Source of the DNA: an uncultured Lysobacterales bacterium
Lineage (GTDB): Bacteria > Pseudomonadota > Gammaproteobacteria > Xanthomonadales > SZUA-36
Length of the DNA stretch: 13,723 nucleotides
Assembly: GCA_937995275.1 (NCBI GenBank)
Contig: CALKKN010000043.1
Span: 1 to 13,723, forward strand
Direction of reading: 5' to 3'
The notes under the pieces are model-generated. The model worked only from the letters and a program-made list of their open reading frames with translations, was not told where the DNA came from and did not search any database. The translations under genes were made by a program, and so were the position numbers. Within the stretch, counting starts at the first letter, position 1. Every line of letters starts with the position of its first letter. Below, piece after piece: positions 7,356 to 13,723 of the stretch.

Positions 7356-10300
7356 GTGAATCTGCATGCCGCCATTCGTGAAGCCCGGGCGGACCTGGAC
7401 GCCATCGCGGCCGCCGACGCCGCTTGGTGCCGCCAGCGGCTGGGTTTGGTCCAGCGGCGCGCCGCCCGGGGCCAGCCTGTCGATCGCCTGCTGAAACAGG
7501 TTCAGGACCGTATTGAAAAGTCGCGGTCCCGGGTCGCCCGGCGCGCCGCGGCGGCGCCGCGTCCGACATTCGACCCGGCGCTGCCGATCACGGCCCACGG
7601 CGAGGAGATCGTCGATGCGATCGGGCGGCACCAGGTGGTCGTGGTCGCGGGCGAGACCGGCTCCGGCAAGACCACGCAGCTGCCCAAGCTCTGCCTGCAG
7701 GCCGGGCGCGGCGCCCGCGGGCTGATTGCCTGCACGCAACCGCGGCGCATCGCGGCCCGTGCCATGGCCGAGCGCGTTGCCGAGGAACTGGGCACCGAGC
7801 TGGGCACCGCGGTCGGTTACCAGGTGCGCTTTCGCGACCGCAGCAGCCCGGACGGCTGCGTCAAGTTCATGACCGACGGCATCCTGCTGGCGGAGACAGC
7901 GCATGATCGGTACCTCAATGCATACGACACGATCATCATCGACGAGGCGCACGAGCGCAGCCTCAACATCGACTTCCTGCTCGGGTACCTCAAACAGCTG
8001 CTGCCGAAACGGCGGGACCTGAAGCTGATTGTCACGTCGGCGACGATCGACACGGAAAAATTCTCGCGGCATTTCGACGACGCGCCCGTGATCGAGGTGT
8101 CCGGCCGCGGTTACCCGGTGGACATCGTGTACCAGCCGCTGGCCGGCGGCACGGAGGACGGCGGGCGCGACGACCGTGACCTGTACCTCGGCATCGCCGA
8201 TGCCGTGCGGCGGCTGGACCGCGTCGATCCCGCGGGCGACATCCTGGTATTTCTGTCCGGGGAGCGCGAGATCCGGGAAGCGGGCGATTTCCTGCGCCGC
8301 AACCTGGCGGGGCGCGCGGTGGCCCGTACCGAGATCCTGCCGTTGTTCGCGCGCCTGTCGTCGGCCGAGCAGCGGCGCGTGTTCCACCCCGGCCCGCAGC
8401 GTCGCATCATCCTGGCCACCAACGTGGCCGAAACCTCGCTCACGGTCCCGCGGATACGGTTTGTCATCGATTCGGGCCTGGCCCGGATCAGCCGCTACGG
8501 CCATACCAGCCGCATTCAGCGTCTGCCGATCGAGCCGGTTTCCCAGGCCAGCGCCAACCAGCGCACAGGCCGCTGCGGGCGGCTGGGCCCGGGCACCTGC
8601 GTGCGGCTGTACAGCGCCGAGGACTATGCCGGACGCCCGGAGTATACGGAACCCGAGATCCTGCGCACCTCGCTGGCTTCCGTGATCCTGCGGATGCTGA
8701 CCATGGGGCTGGGCGCGGTCGAGGAGTTCCCGTTCGTCGACCGGCCCGCGCCCCGCATGATCAAGGACGCCTACCACCTGCTGTTCGAGCTGGGTGCGAT
8801 TGACGGCGCGCGCGGGCCCACGGCGCTGGGGCGCCGCCTGGCCCGCTGGCCGATGGACGTCCGCCTGGCCCGCATGGTCGAGGAGGGTGCGCGGCAGGGC
8901 TGCCTGGAAGACCTGCTGGTGCTCGCCGCGGCGCTCAGCATCCAGGATCCGCGTGAGCGCCCGCTGGACGCGCAGTCCGCCGCGGACGAGGCGCACGGGC
9001 GGTTCGCTGACCCGAAATCCGATTTCGCGGGGCTGCTCCGCCTCTGGCAGTACCTGAGGAAGCAGCGCAGGTCGGTCTCGGGCAACCAGTTCCGCAAGCT
9101 GTGCCGCCGAGAGTTCCTGAACTGGCAGCGTGTGCTGGAATGGTTCGACCTGTATCAACAGCTCCGCGACCAGGCGCGCGAGGGCCGGCTGCGGTTGACC
9201 GGCCGGCACGGCGACTACGACCAGGTGCACAGGAGCCTGCTGGCGGGTCTGCTGAGCCATGTCGGCCGCAAGCATCCCGAGGACCGCGGCTATACGGGCA
9301 TGCGGGCGCGCAATTTCCTGATCTTTCCGGGGTCGGGGCTGTTCGGCAGCGCGCCGCAGTGGCTGATGAGCGCCGAGATCGTCGAGACCAGCCGCACCTA
9401 TGCGCGCACCAACGCGGTGATCCAGCCCGGGTGGCTGGAGCAGCTCGGCGCGCACCTGGTCAAGCGGCGGATTTTCGACCCGCACTGGTCGCGCCGCCGC
9501 GGGGCCGTCATGGCCTGGGAGCAGGTCGCTCTTTACGGCCTGGTCGTCGTGGAAAAACGAAGGGTCGCGTTCGCGCGCCACGACCCGGGGGAGGCGCGGC
9601 GCATCTTCATCCTGGAGGCACTGGTGCGCGGCGATCTGGATACGCGTGCGGCGTTTCGCGAGCACAATGCCCGGGTCCGCGCCGAAGTGGAGGCGCTCGA
9701 ACACAAGCGCCGCCGGCACGACGTGCTGGCCGACGAGCACGCCCAGTTCGAATTCTTCGACGCCCGGGTGCCCGCGGAGGCCAACAGCGCGCGCACGTTC
9801 GAAGAATGGTTGGCCGGCCTCGGCGAAGAGGGGCGCGAACTCCTTTACCTCGGCCATGACGTCCTGATGCGGGAAGGTGCGGGCCAGGCGCCGGAGGAAC
9901 TGTTCCCGGATCGCCTGGACGTCGCCGGCGGAGCGCTGCCGCTGGACTACCGTTTCGAGCCCGGGCACCCCGACGACGGCGTGGCGGTAACCGTGCCGCT
10001 GGAGCTGCTCAACACACTGGATGCCGGCCGGCTCCAGTGGCTGGTGCCGGGCCTGCTGCGCGACAAGCTGGAGGCGCTGATTCGCGCTTTGCCGAAACCG
10101 CTGCGCCGGGCGCTGACGCCGGTGCCGGCGTTCGCCGATGCGCTGCTCGAATCGCTGCAGGGGCGTCGCGGGGAGCCGTTGCTCGCGGCCTGCGCGGACG
10201 AGTTGCGGCGCCTCAGCGGCCTCGATGTCACGGCAGGGGACCTCGACGAGGATGCCATCCCGGCCCATCTGCGCTTCCTGATCCGCGTCATCGATCAGGA

Positions 10301-11279
10301 CGGCAGGATGCTGGACAGCGGCCGGGAGCTCCAGGCGCTCCAGGATCGCCTGGGTCAGAAGGCCCAGCGCCGGTTCATGGACCGCGAGGGTGCGCAGTAC
10401 AATCGCGACGGCGAAACGGAGTGGGTGTTCGGAACGCTGCCCCAGCAGGTGACGACCGCATCCGGCGCCCGCGCGTTTCCCGCCCTGCTCGACCAGGAGG
10501 AGGCCGTGGGCCTACGGCTGTTCGACACCTGGGAAGAGGCCGTGCTGTCGCATGCGGGCGGCGTGCTGCGGCTGCTGGCGCTGGACCTGGAGGACAAGGC
10601 GAAATACCTGCGCAACCACCATGGCCTGGAGCGTGACACACTGCTGGCCTGGAGCCTGGCCGGCAGCGCCGCGGAGCTGATCGCCGACCTGTTCTGGCGC
10701 AGCCTACTGGACACCGTCGAGGAGTGCCGACAAGGAACCATTCAGGATTTGCGCAGCCCGGACACCTTCGCCGAACTGCGCGACCGCGTGCGCAGCCGCA
10801 TCGGCCGGACCGCGGTGGCGCGGGCCACCGAGCTGAATGCCTGGCTGCCCGTTCATGCGCGCATTGCGAAGCTCGTCGCAGGCTCCCTCCGGAGGCGGCG
10901 GTCGGAGGCCCACGCTGATCTCGAATCCCAGCTCGGCGACCTCGTGTATCCCGGGTTCCTGGCGGAACTGGAATACGGGCGCTTGGCGCATTACCCGCGA
11001 TACCTGCAGGCGATCGAGGAGCGCCTGGTCCAGGCGGAGCAAAATCCCCTGCGGGACACCGAACGCCAGCGACAGATCGAACCCTTGTGGCGTCTGTATG
11101 TCGAAGCCCTGGAAGCCGGCTGCGTTTACGACGAAGCGTTGGACGCCTATCGCTGGTTATTGCACGAGTACCGGGTCTCCCTGTTTGCGCAGCGCTTGGG
11201 TACGGCGGAAAAGGTTTCGCCCAAGCGGTTGGACGAAGCGTGGCAGGCAACCGGACTTGCTAAACTGGGCAGGCCATGA
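7356..11279 (+). CDS. hrpA: DEAH-box ATP-dependent RNA helicase HrpA
   Basis: HrpA is a 3'-5' DEAH RNA helicase; in E. coli it is linked to mRNA processing and has been reported to act on stalled or collided ribosomes. The 1307-residue length matches the roughly 1300-residue family. Visible helicase motifs are GETGSGKT (99-106, Walker A), DEAH (196-199, Walker B), SAT (228-230) and QRTGRCGR (402-409, motif VI). The conserved stretches AHERSLNIDFLLGYLK and ALSIQDPRERP follow the same order as E. coli HrpA. The C-terminal half, starting at about residue 590, is the HrpA-specific extension (DUF3418-type) with FPGSGLF, LEHKRRRHDVL and the terminal RVSLFAQRLGT. GTG 7356 is the first possible start, because an in-frame TAA lies at 7344. 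The stop overlaps relA by 4 nt (ATGA), implying one transcript and coupled translation. The long antisense frames across this gene are GC-driven shadows. Confidence 0.96.
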   Translation: MNLHAAIREARADLDAIAAADAAWCRQRLGLVQRRAARGQPVDRLLKQVQDRIEKSRSRVARRAAAAPRPTFDPALPITAHGEEIVDAIGRHQVVVVAGETGSGKTTQLPKLCLQAGRGARGLIACTQPRRIAARAMAERVAEELGTELGTAVGYQVRFRDRSSPDGCVKFMTDGILLAETAHDRYLNAYDTIIIDEAHERSLNIDFLLGYLKQLLPKRRDLKLIVTSATIDTEKFSRHFDDAPVIEVSGRGYPVDIVYQPLAGGTEDGGRDDRDLYLGIADAVRRLDRVDPAGDILVFLSGEREIREAGDFLRRNLAGRAVARTEILPLFARLSSAEQRRVFHPGPQRRIILATNVAETSLTVPRIRFVIDSGLARISRYGHTSRIQRLPIEPVSQASANQRTGRCGRLGPGTCVRLYSAEDYAGRPEYTEPEILRTSLASVILRMLTMGLGAVEEFPFVDRPAPRMIKDAYHLLFELGAIDGARGPTALGRRLARWPMDVRLARMVEEGARQGCLEDLLVLAAALSIQDPRERPLDAQSAADEAHGRFADPKSDFAGLLRLWQYLRKQRRSVSGNQFRKLCRREFLNWQRVLEWFDLYQQLRDQAREGRLRLTGRHGDYDQVHRSLLAGLLSHVGRKHPEDRGYTGMRARNFLIFPGSGLFGSAPQWLMSAEIVETSRTYARTNAVIQPGWLEQLGAHLVKRRIFDPHWSRRRGAVMAWEQVALYGLVVVEKRRVAFARHDPGEARRIFILEALVRGDLDTRAAFREHNARVRAEVEALEHKRRRHDVLADEHAQFEFFDARVPAEANSARTFEEWLAGLGEEGRELLYLGHDVLMREGAGQAPEELFPDRLDVAGGALPLDYRFEPGHPDDGVAVTVPLELLNTLDAGRLQWLVPGLLRDKLEALIRALPKPLRRALTPVPAFADALLESLQGRRGEPLLAACADELRRLSGLDVTAGDLDEDAIPAHLRFLIRVIDQDGRMLDSGRELQALQDRLGQKAQRRFMDREGAQYNRDGETEWVFGTLPQQVTTASGARAFPALLDQEEAVGLRLFDTWEEAVLSHAGGVLRLLALDLEDKAKYLRNHHGLERDTLLAWSLAGSAAELIADLFWRSLLDTVEECRQGTIQDLRSPDTFAELRDRVRSRIGRTAVARATELNAWLPVHARIAKLVAGSLRRRRSEAHADLESQLGDLVYPGFLAELEYGRLAHYPRYLQAIEERLVQAEQNPLRDTERQRQIEPLWRLYVEALEAGCVYDEALDAYRWLLHEYRVSLFAQRLGTAEKVSPKRLDEAWQATGLAKLGRP

Positions 11280-13492
11280 ACACAGTGACTCGCGAAGCCC
11301 TCGAATCTGCCGTGTCGGCAGGTACGGGCCATCACGACCGGCGCGACCTGGAGCGCTGGGTGGCAGGGTATTGCCTGACCGCCGGATCGAAAGGCGAAGT
11401 CTGCAGCGACCTGCTGACGCAATTGTTCGAACAGGGAGTTCTCGATCGCGCCACCATGGACGAGATGGTGGAGCTGCTCGAGATTCTGGAGGGGCTGTCG
11501 GCGGACCCGATCACCATCAGCTGCGCGATTGCGCACGTGGCGGCGCAGGGGAACCAGGACATCTCGGCGATCGTCGCGGGGTTGCCATCGGAGGTGCGGC
11601 GGCAGCTGGATGAGCTGGGCAAGCTGAAACACTTCGAGTCCGGCAGCCCGCTCGGCACGACCGAACGCAGTGCCGAGGGGCTGCGGCGCCTGTTGCTCGC
11701 CCTCGTCAAGGACGTTCGGGTGGTGCTGGTCGACCTGGCCTGGCAGCTGGTGCTGATGCGCCGCCTGGAGCAGAGCAACCCCGACGCCGAATCGCTGGCG
11801 CGGGAGACCATGCTGATCCATGCGCCGCTCGCCAACCGCCTGGGCATCTGGCAACTGAAGTGGGAGCTGGAAGACCTGGGCTTTCGCCATCTCGATCCCG
11901 TGCAGTACCGCAAAATCGCCGACCTGGTGGTGGAGCACAGGACCGAGCGCGAGCGGTTCATCTCGACCTTCATGGAGAAGCTCTCGGCCGCGCTCGCGGA
12001 AGCGGGAATCCGCGCCGAGGTAAAAGGCCGGCCCAAGCACATCTTCAGCATCTGGAAGAAGATGCAGCGCAAGGGTCTGGACTTCCACCAGCTGTTCGAC
12101 GTGCGGGCCGTGCGCGTGCTGGTCGACGATCTGCCGTCCTGCTACAGCGCCCTGGGGCTCGTGCACACGCTGTGGCAGCCGATCCCCGGGGAATTCGACG
12201 ACTACATCACCACGCCGAAGGGCAACAACTACCAGTCCTTGCACACCGCGGTCGCCAACCGTGACGGCAAGGCGGTGGAAATCCAGATTCGCACGCACGA
12301 AATGCACGAACACGCCGAACTTGGCGTGGCCGCGCACTGGCGCTACAAGGAGGGCGGGCCGACCGACCCCGGCTTCGATGCCAAGATCGCCATCATGCGG
12401 CAACTGCTCGACTCCTCGGACGACGAGCTCGACGACCAGAGCCTGCTGGACAGTTTCCGTTCGGTTACGTCGGAAGACCGGGTGTACGTGCTGACGCCGC
12501 GGGGGCAGGTCGTCGACCTGTCGGCCGGGTCGACCGTGCTGGATTTCGCCTACCAGGTGCATACCGAGGTGGGCCACCGTTGCCGCGGCGCCAAGGTCAA
12601 CGGCCGGATCGTTCCGTTGACGCACACGGTCTCCACGGGCGACCGGGTCGAGATCCTGACCGCCAAACAGCCCAACCCGAGCCGCGACTGGCTCAACCCC
12701 AAGCTGGGCTACATCAACGGCGCCCGCGCCCGGTCGAAGGTCAGGCAGTGGTTCAAGCGCGAGAGCCGCGACGACAACCTGCGCGCCGGGAAGGAGGCCC
12801 TGGAAGCCGAGGCGCGGCGCATGAGCACCGAGCTGTCCGGGATGGAGCCGGTGCTCAAACGGCTCAAGATCAATTCCCTGGACGACCTGTACGTCGCAAT
12901 CGGCAATGGCGACCTGACGACCGGGCAGGTCTTCAACGCGATGGAGCGGGCCCGGGCCGCGCAAGCCGCGCCGCAGGCCGAGGACCTGGTGTCCCGGACG
13001 CCGCAGCGCCAGCGGGCGGCCGAGGCGGCGGCCACGGACGACATTGTCATCGAAGGGGTCGGCAATCTGATGACGACCATGGCCAGGTGCTGCCACCCGG
13101 TGCCGGGCGACCCGGTGGTGGGTTACGTGACCCGCGGCCGCGGGGTCACCATCCACCGGGAGGATTGCCGCCAGGTCGTACACTGGCAGGCGGAAAACAG
13201 CCCACGGCTGCTGCAGGTGCGCTGGGGCGCAAAGCCGGCCACCAGCTACGGCGTGCACCTGATGATCCGGGCCTTCGACCGTCGCGACCTGATTCGCGAC
13301 ATCTCGACCGTGCTGTCCACTTCGGATGTCCAGGTTACCGACATCAGCAGCAAGCTGGACGAGACGCTCGACGAGGTCGCTATCCGGCTGAAAGTACGTG
13401 TTCGCGACTACGAGCAGCTGAGCGAACTGCTCAGCCGGCTGGGCAGCGTGCACAACGTCATCGAGGCCAGGCGGCTGCGGGCGGCGGGCTAG
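11276..13492 (+). CDS. relA: GTP pyrophosphokinase RelA, (p)ppGpp synthetase I
   Basis: RelA senses uncharged tRNA in the ribosomal A site and transfers pyrophosphate from ATP to GTP or GDP, making the stringent-response alarmone. The 738-residue product has the long-RSH layout. An N-terminal pseudo-hydrolase domain (about 20-170) lacks the HD and ED motifs, with AHVAAQG where active enzymes have HDVxEDT. The synthetase domain carries GRPKHIFSIWKKM, EFDDY (306-310) and YQSLHT (319-324). A TGS domain follows (about 401-462, DRVYVLTP), then a helical region, a zinc-finger-like domain with Cys605, Cys606, His627 and Cys631, and a C-terminal ACT/RRM domain (about 655-738). EFDD in place of RFKD marks the synthetase-only RelA class, so a bifunctional SpoT should exist elsewhere. 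The ATG overlaps the hrpA stop; the upstream GGCAGG is a weak binding site, so expression probably depends on hrpA translation. SpoT identity is disfavoured by the missing hydrolase residues. Confidence 0.96.
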   Translation: MNTVTREALESAVSAGTGHHDRRDLERWVAGYCLTAGSKGEVCSDLLTQLFEQGVLDRATMDEMVELLEILEGLSADPITISCAIAHVAAQGNQDISAIVAGLPSEVRRQLDELGKLKHFESGSPLGTTERSAEGLRRLLLALVKDVRVVLVDLAWQLVLMRRLEQSNPDAESLARETMLIHAPLANRLGIWQLKWELEDLGFRHLDPVQYRKIADLVVEHRTERERFISTFMEKLSAALAEAGIRAEVKGRPKHIFSIWKKMQRKGLDFHQLFDVRAVRVLVDDLPSCYSALGLVHTLWQPIPGEFDDYITTPKGNNYQSLHTAVANRDGKAVEIQIRTHEMHEHAELGVAAHWRYKEGGPTDPGFDAKIAIMRQLLDSSDDELDDQSLLDSFRSVTSEDRVYVLTPRGQVVDLSAGSTVLDFAYQVHTEVGHRCRGAKVNGRIVPLTHTVSTGDRVEILTAKQPNPSRDWLNPKLGYINGARARSKVRQWFKRESRDDNLRAGKEALEAEARRMSTELSGMEPVLKRLKINSLDDLYVAIGNGDLTTGQVFNAMERARAAQAAPQAEDLVSRTPQRQRAAEAAATDDIVIEGVGNLMTTMARCCHPVPGDPVVGYVTRGRGVTIHREDCRQVVHWQAENSPRLLQVRWGAKPATSYGVHLMIRAFDRRDLIRDISTVLSTSDVQVTDISSKLDETLDEVAIRLKVRVRDYEQLSELLSRLGSVHNVIEARRLRAAG

Positions 13493-13533
13493 CTCCCCGA
13501 GGCCGCAGCTTCTTCATTGCCTGTGATTTGGCC

Positions 13534-13551
13534 GCGACCGAGGTTGGTCGC
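13534..13551. repeat. Small hairpin downstream of relA
   Basis: GCGACC (13534-13539) and GGTCGC (13546-13551) form a perfect 6-bp stem around a 6-nt loop, 41 nt after the relA stop. The following sequence is TTCGAACCC with no T-tract, so it is at best a weak or factor-assisted terminator. Confidence 0.45.
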
Positions 13552-13560
13552 TTCGAACCC

Positions 13561-13668
13561 GGCCACTACCGGGCAGGTCCTTCCAGAACACGCTCAAGAC
13601 ATCCCTGTGCGCTTGTCGACTGTTCCCGACAGCTCGACAGTTCTGCAAGGACCTGCCCGGCAGTGGCC
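13561..13668. repeat. Nested inverted-repeat structure, 29-nt arms enclosing a second hairpin
   Basis: The outer arms 13561-13589 and 13640-13668 are 29 nt each and complementary at 27 positions; the mismatches are at arm positions 8 and 23. They share the block CCGGGCAGGTCCTT / AAGGACCTGCCCGG. The 50-nt interior contains a hairpin that abuts the right arm: TGTCGA (13614-13619) with TCGACA (13634-13639), and inside it CTGT (13620-13623) with ACAG (13629-13632). No target-site duplication and no transposase are visible at the borders. It could be a non-autonomous mobile element (MITE-like), a structured non-coding RNA or a protected mRNA 3' end. I do not recognise the sequence. Confidence 0.7.
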
Positions 13669-13685
13669 TTGATCGGGCGGTCAAG
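13668..13685. repeat. Short hairpin abutting the nested inverted repeat
   Basis: CTTGATC (13668-13674) and GGTCAAG (13679-13685) pair over 7 bp, including one G-T wobble, around a GGGC loop. It follows the large inverted repeat directly, so the region forms a run of adjacent stems. No gene is seen between here and the window end; GGAGGGAGG at 13703-13711 could be a ribosome binding site for a gene beyond the edge, but nothing supports this in the window. Confidence 0.4.
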
Positions 13686-13723
13686 ATGTTGCGATCTGCT
13701 CTGGAGGGAGGTAGCGGGCTACT

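Noticed and set aside
6621..10268. Very long minus-strand frame (over 1200 codons) antisense to hrpA and the start of ltaE
   Set aside because: Its translation is low in family-like blocks and rich in Arg, Gln, Ala and Val, as expected from the reverse frame of GC-rich coding DNA. hrpA on the plus strand aligns throughout with a known family.
11147..13453. 768-codon minus-strand frame antisense to relA
   Set aside because: relA matches its family from end to end; the antisense frame shows no recognisable motif and is a codon-bias shadow.
13534..13566. TTCGAACCC next to a stem, like a tRNA T-arm and 3' end
   Set aside because: The bases around the loop do not give the universal G53-C61 pair (C faces C), and no acceptor, D or anticodon stems can be placed.
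13561..13668. Integron attC site
   Set aside because: The arms end in GGCCACT / AGTGGCC and lack the RYYYAAC and GTTRRRY core sites; no integrase or cassette is nearby.
13505..13723. Minus-strand open frame entering from the right edge across the inverted repeats
   Set aside because: It contains the inverted repeat on both arms, shows no recognisable motif and has no visible start in the window; better treated as non-coding.

Overview
The window is a densely packed, GC-rich chromosomal segment from a gammaproteobacterium. The evidence is a divergent bamD / rluD-pgeF arrangement like that of E. coli yfiO / rluD-yfiH, a RelA of the gammaproteobacterial synthetase class (EFDD motif, degenerate hydrolase domain), full-length HrpA, and a glutamine-dependent NadE beside bamD. 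The high GC, the REP-like palindrome and a Pseudomonas-type threonine aldolase suggest something near Lysobacterales/Xanthomonadales or a related marine lineage, but the genus cannot be fixed from the sequence.

Left part (1-3993). The C-terminal three quarters of NAD+ synthetase (nadE, +) runs in from the left edge and converges on bamD (-). A REP-like palindrome lies in the 73-nt gap between them. bamD is transcribed away from rluD and pgeF (+), which overlap by 4 nt. The group serves NAD synthesis, outer-membrane beta-barrel assembly, 23S rRNA pseudouridylation and peptidoglycan-precursor quality control.

Middle part (4000-7279). On the minus strand, a low-specificity L-threonine aldolase (ltaE-type) is followed 31 nt later by an exported octahaem cytochrome c that carries HEAT-like and TPR repeats at its C-terminus. 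Neither gene belongs to the conserved neighbourhood on the left.

Right part (7356-13492). Divergent from the aldolase is hrpA, a 1307-residue DEAH-box RNA helicase. Its stop codon overlaps the start of relA by 4 nt, so a ribosome-linked helicase and the (p)ppGpp synthetase are probably co-transcribed and translationally coupled. Both divergent genes have a -10-like hexamer so close to the start codon that their mRNAs may be leaderless or nearly so.

Right edge (13493-13723). There is no convincing gene here. The region is rich in dyad symmetry: a small hairpin, then a 108-nt structure made of 29-nt arms (27/29 complementary) enclosing a second hairpin, then a third hairpin. This is the least explained part of the window. 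The rest is mainly ordinary core gene content; no defence system, CRISPR array, transposase or prophage was seen.
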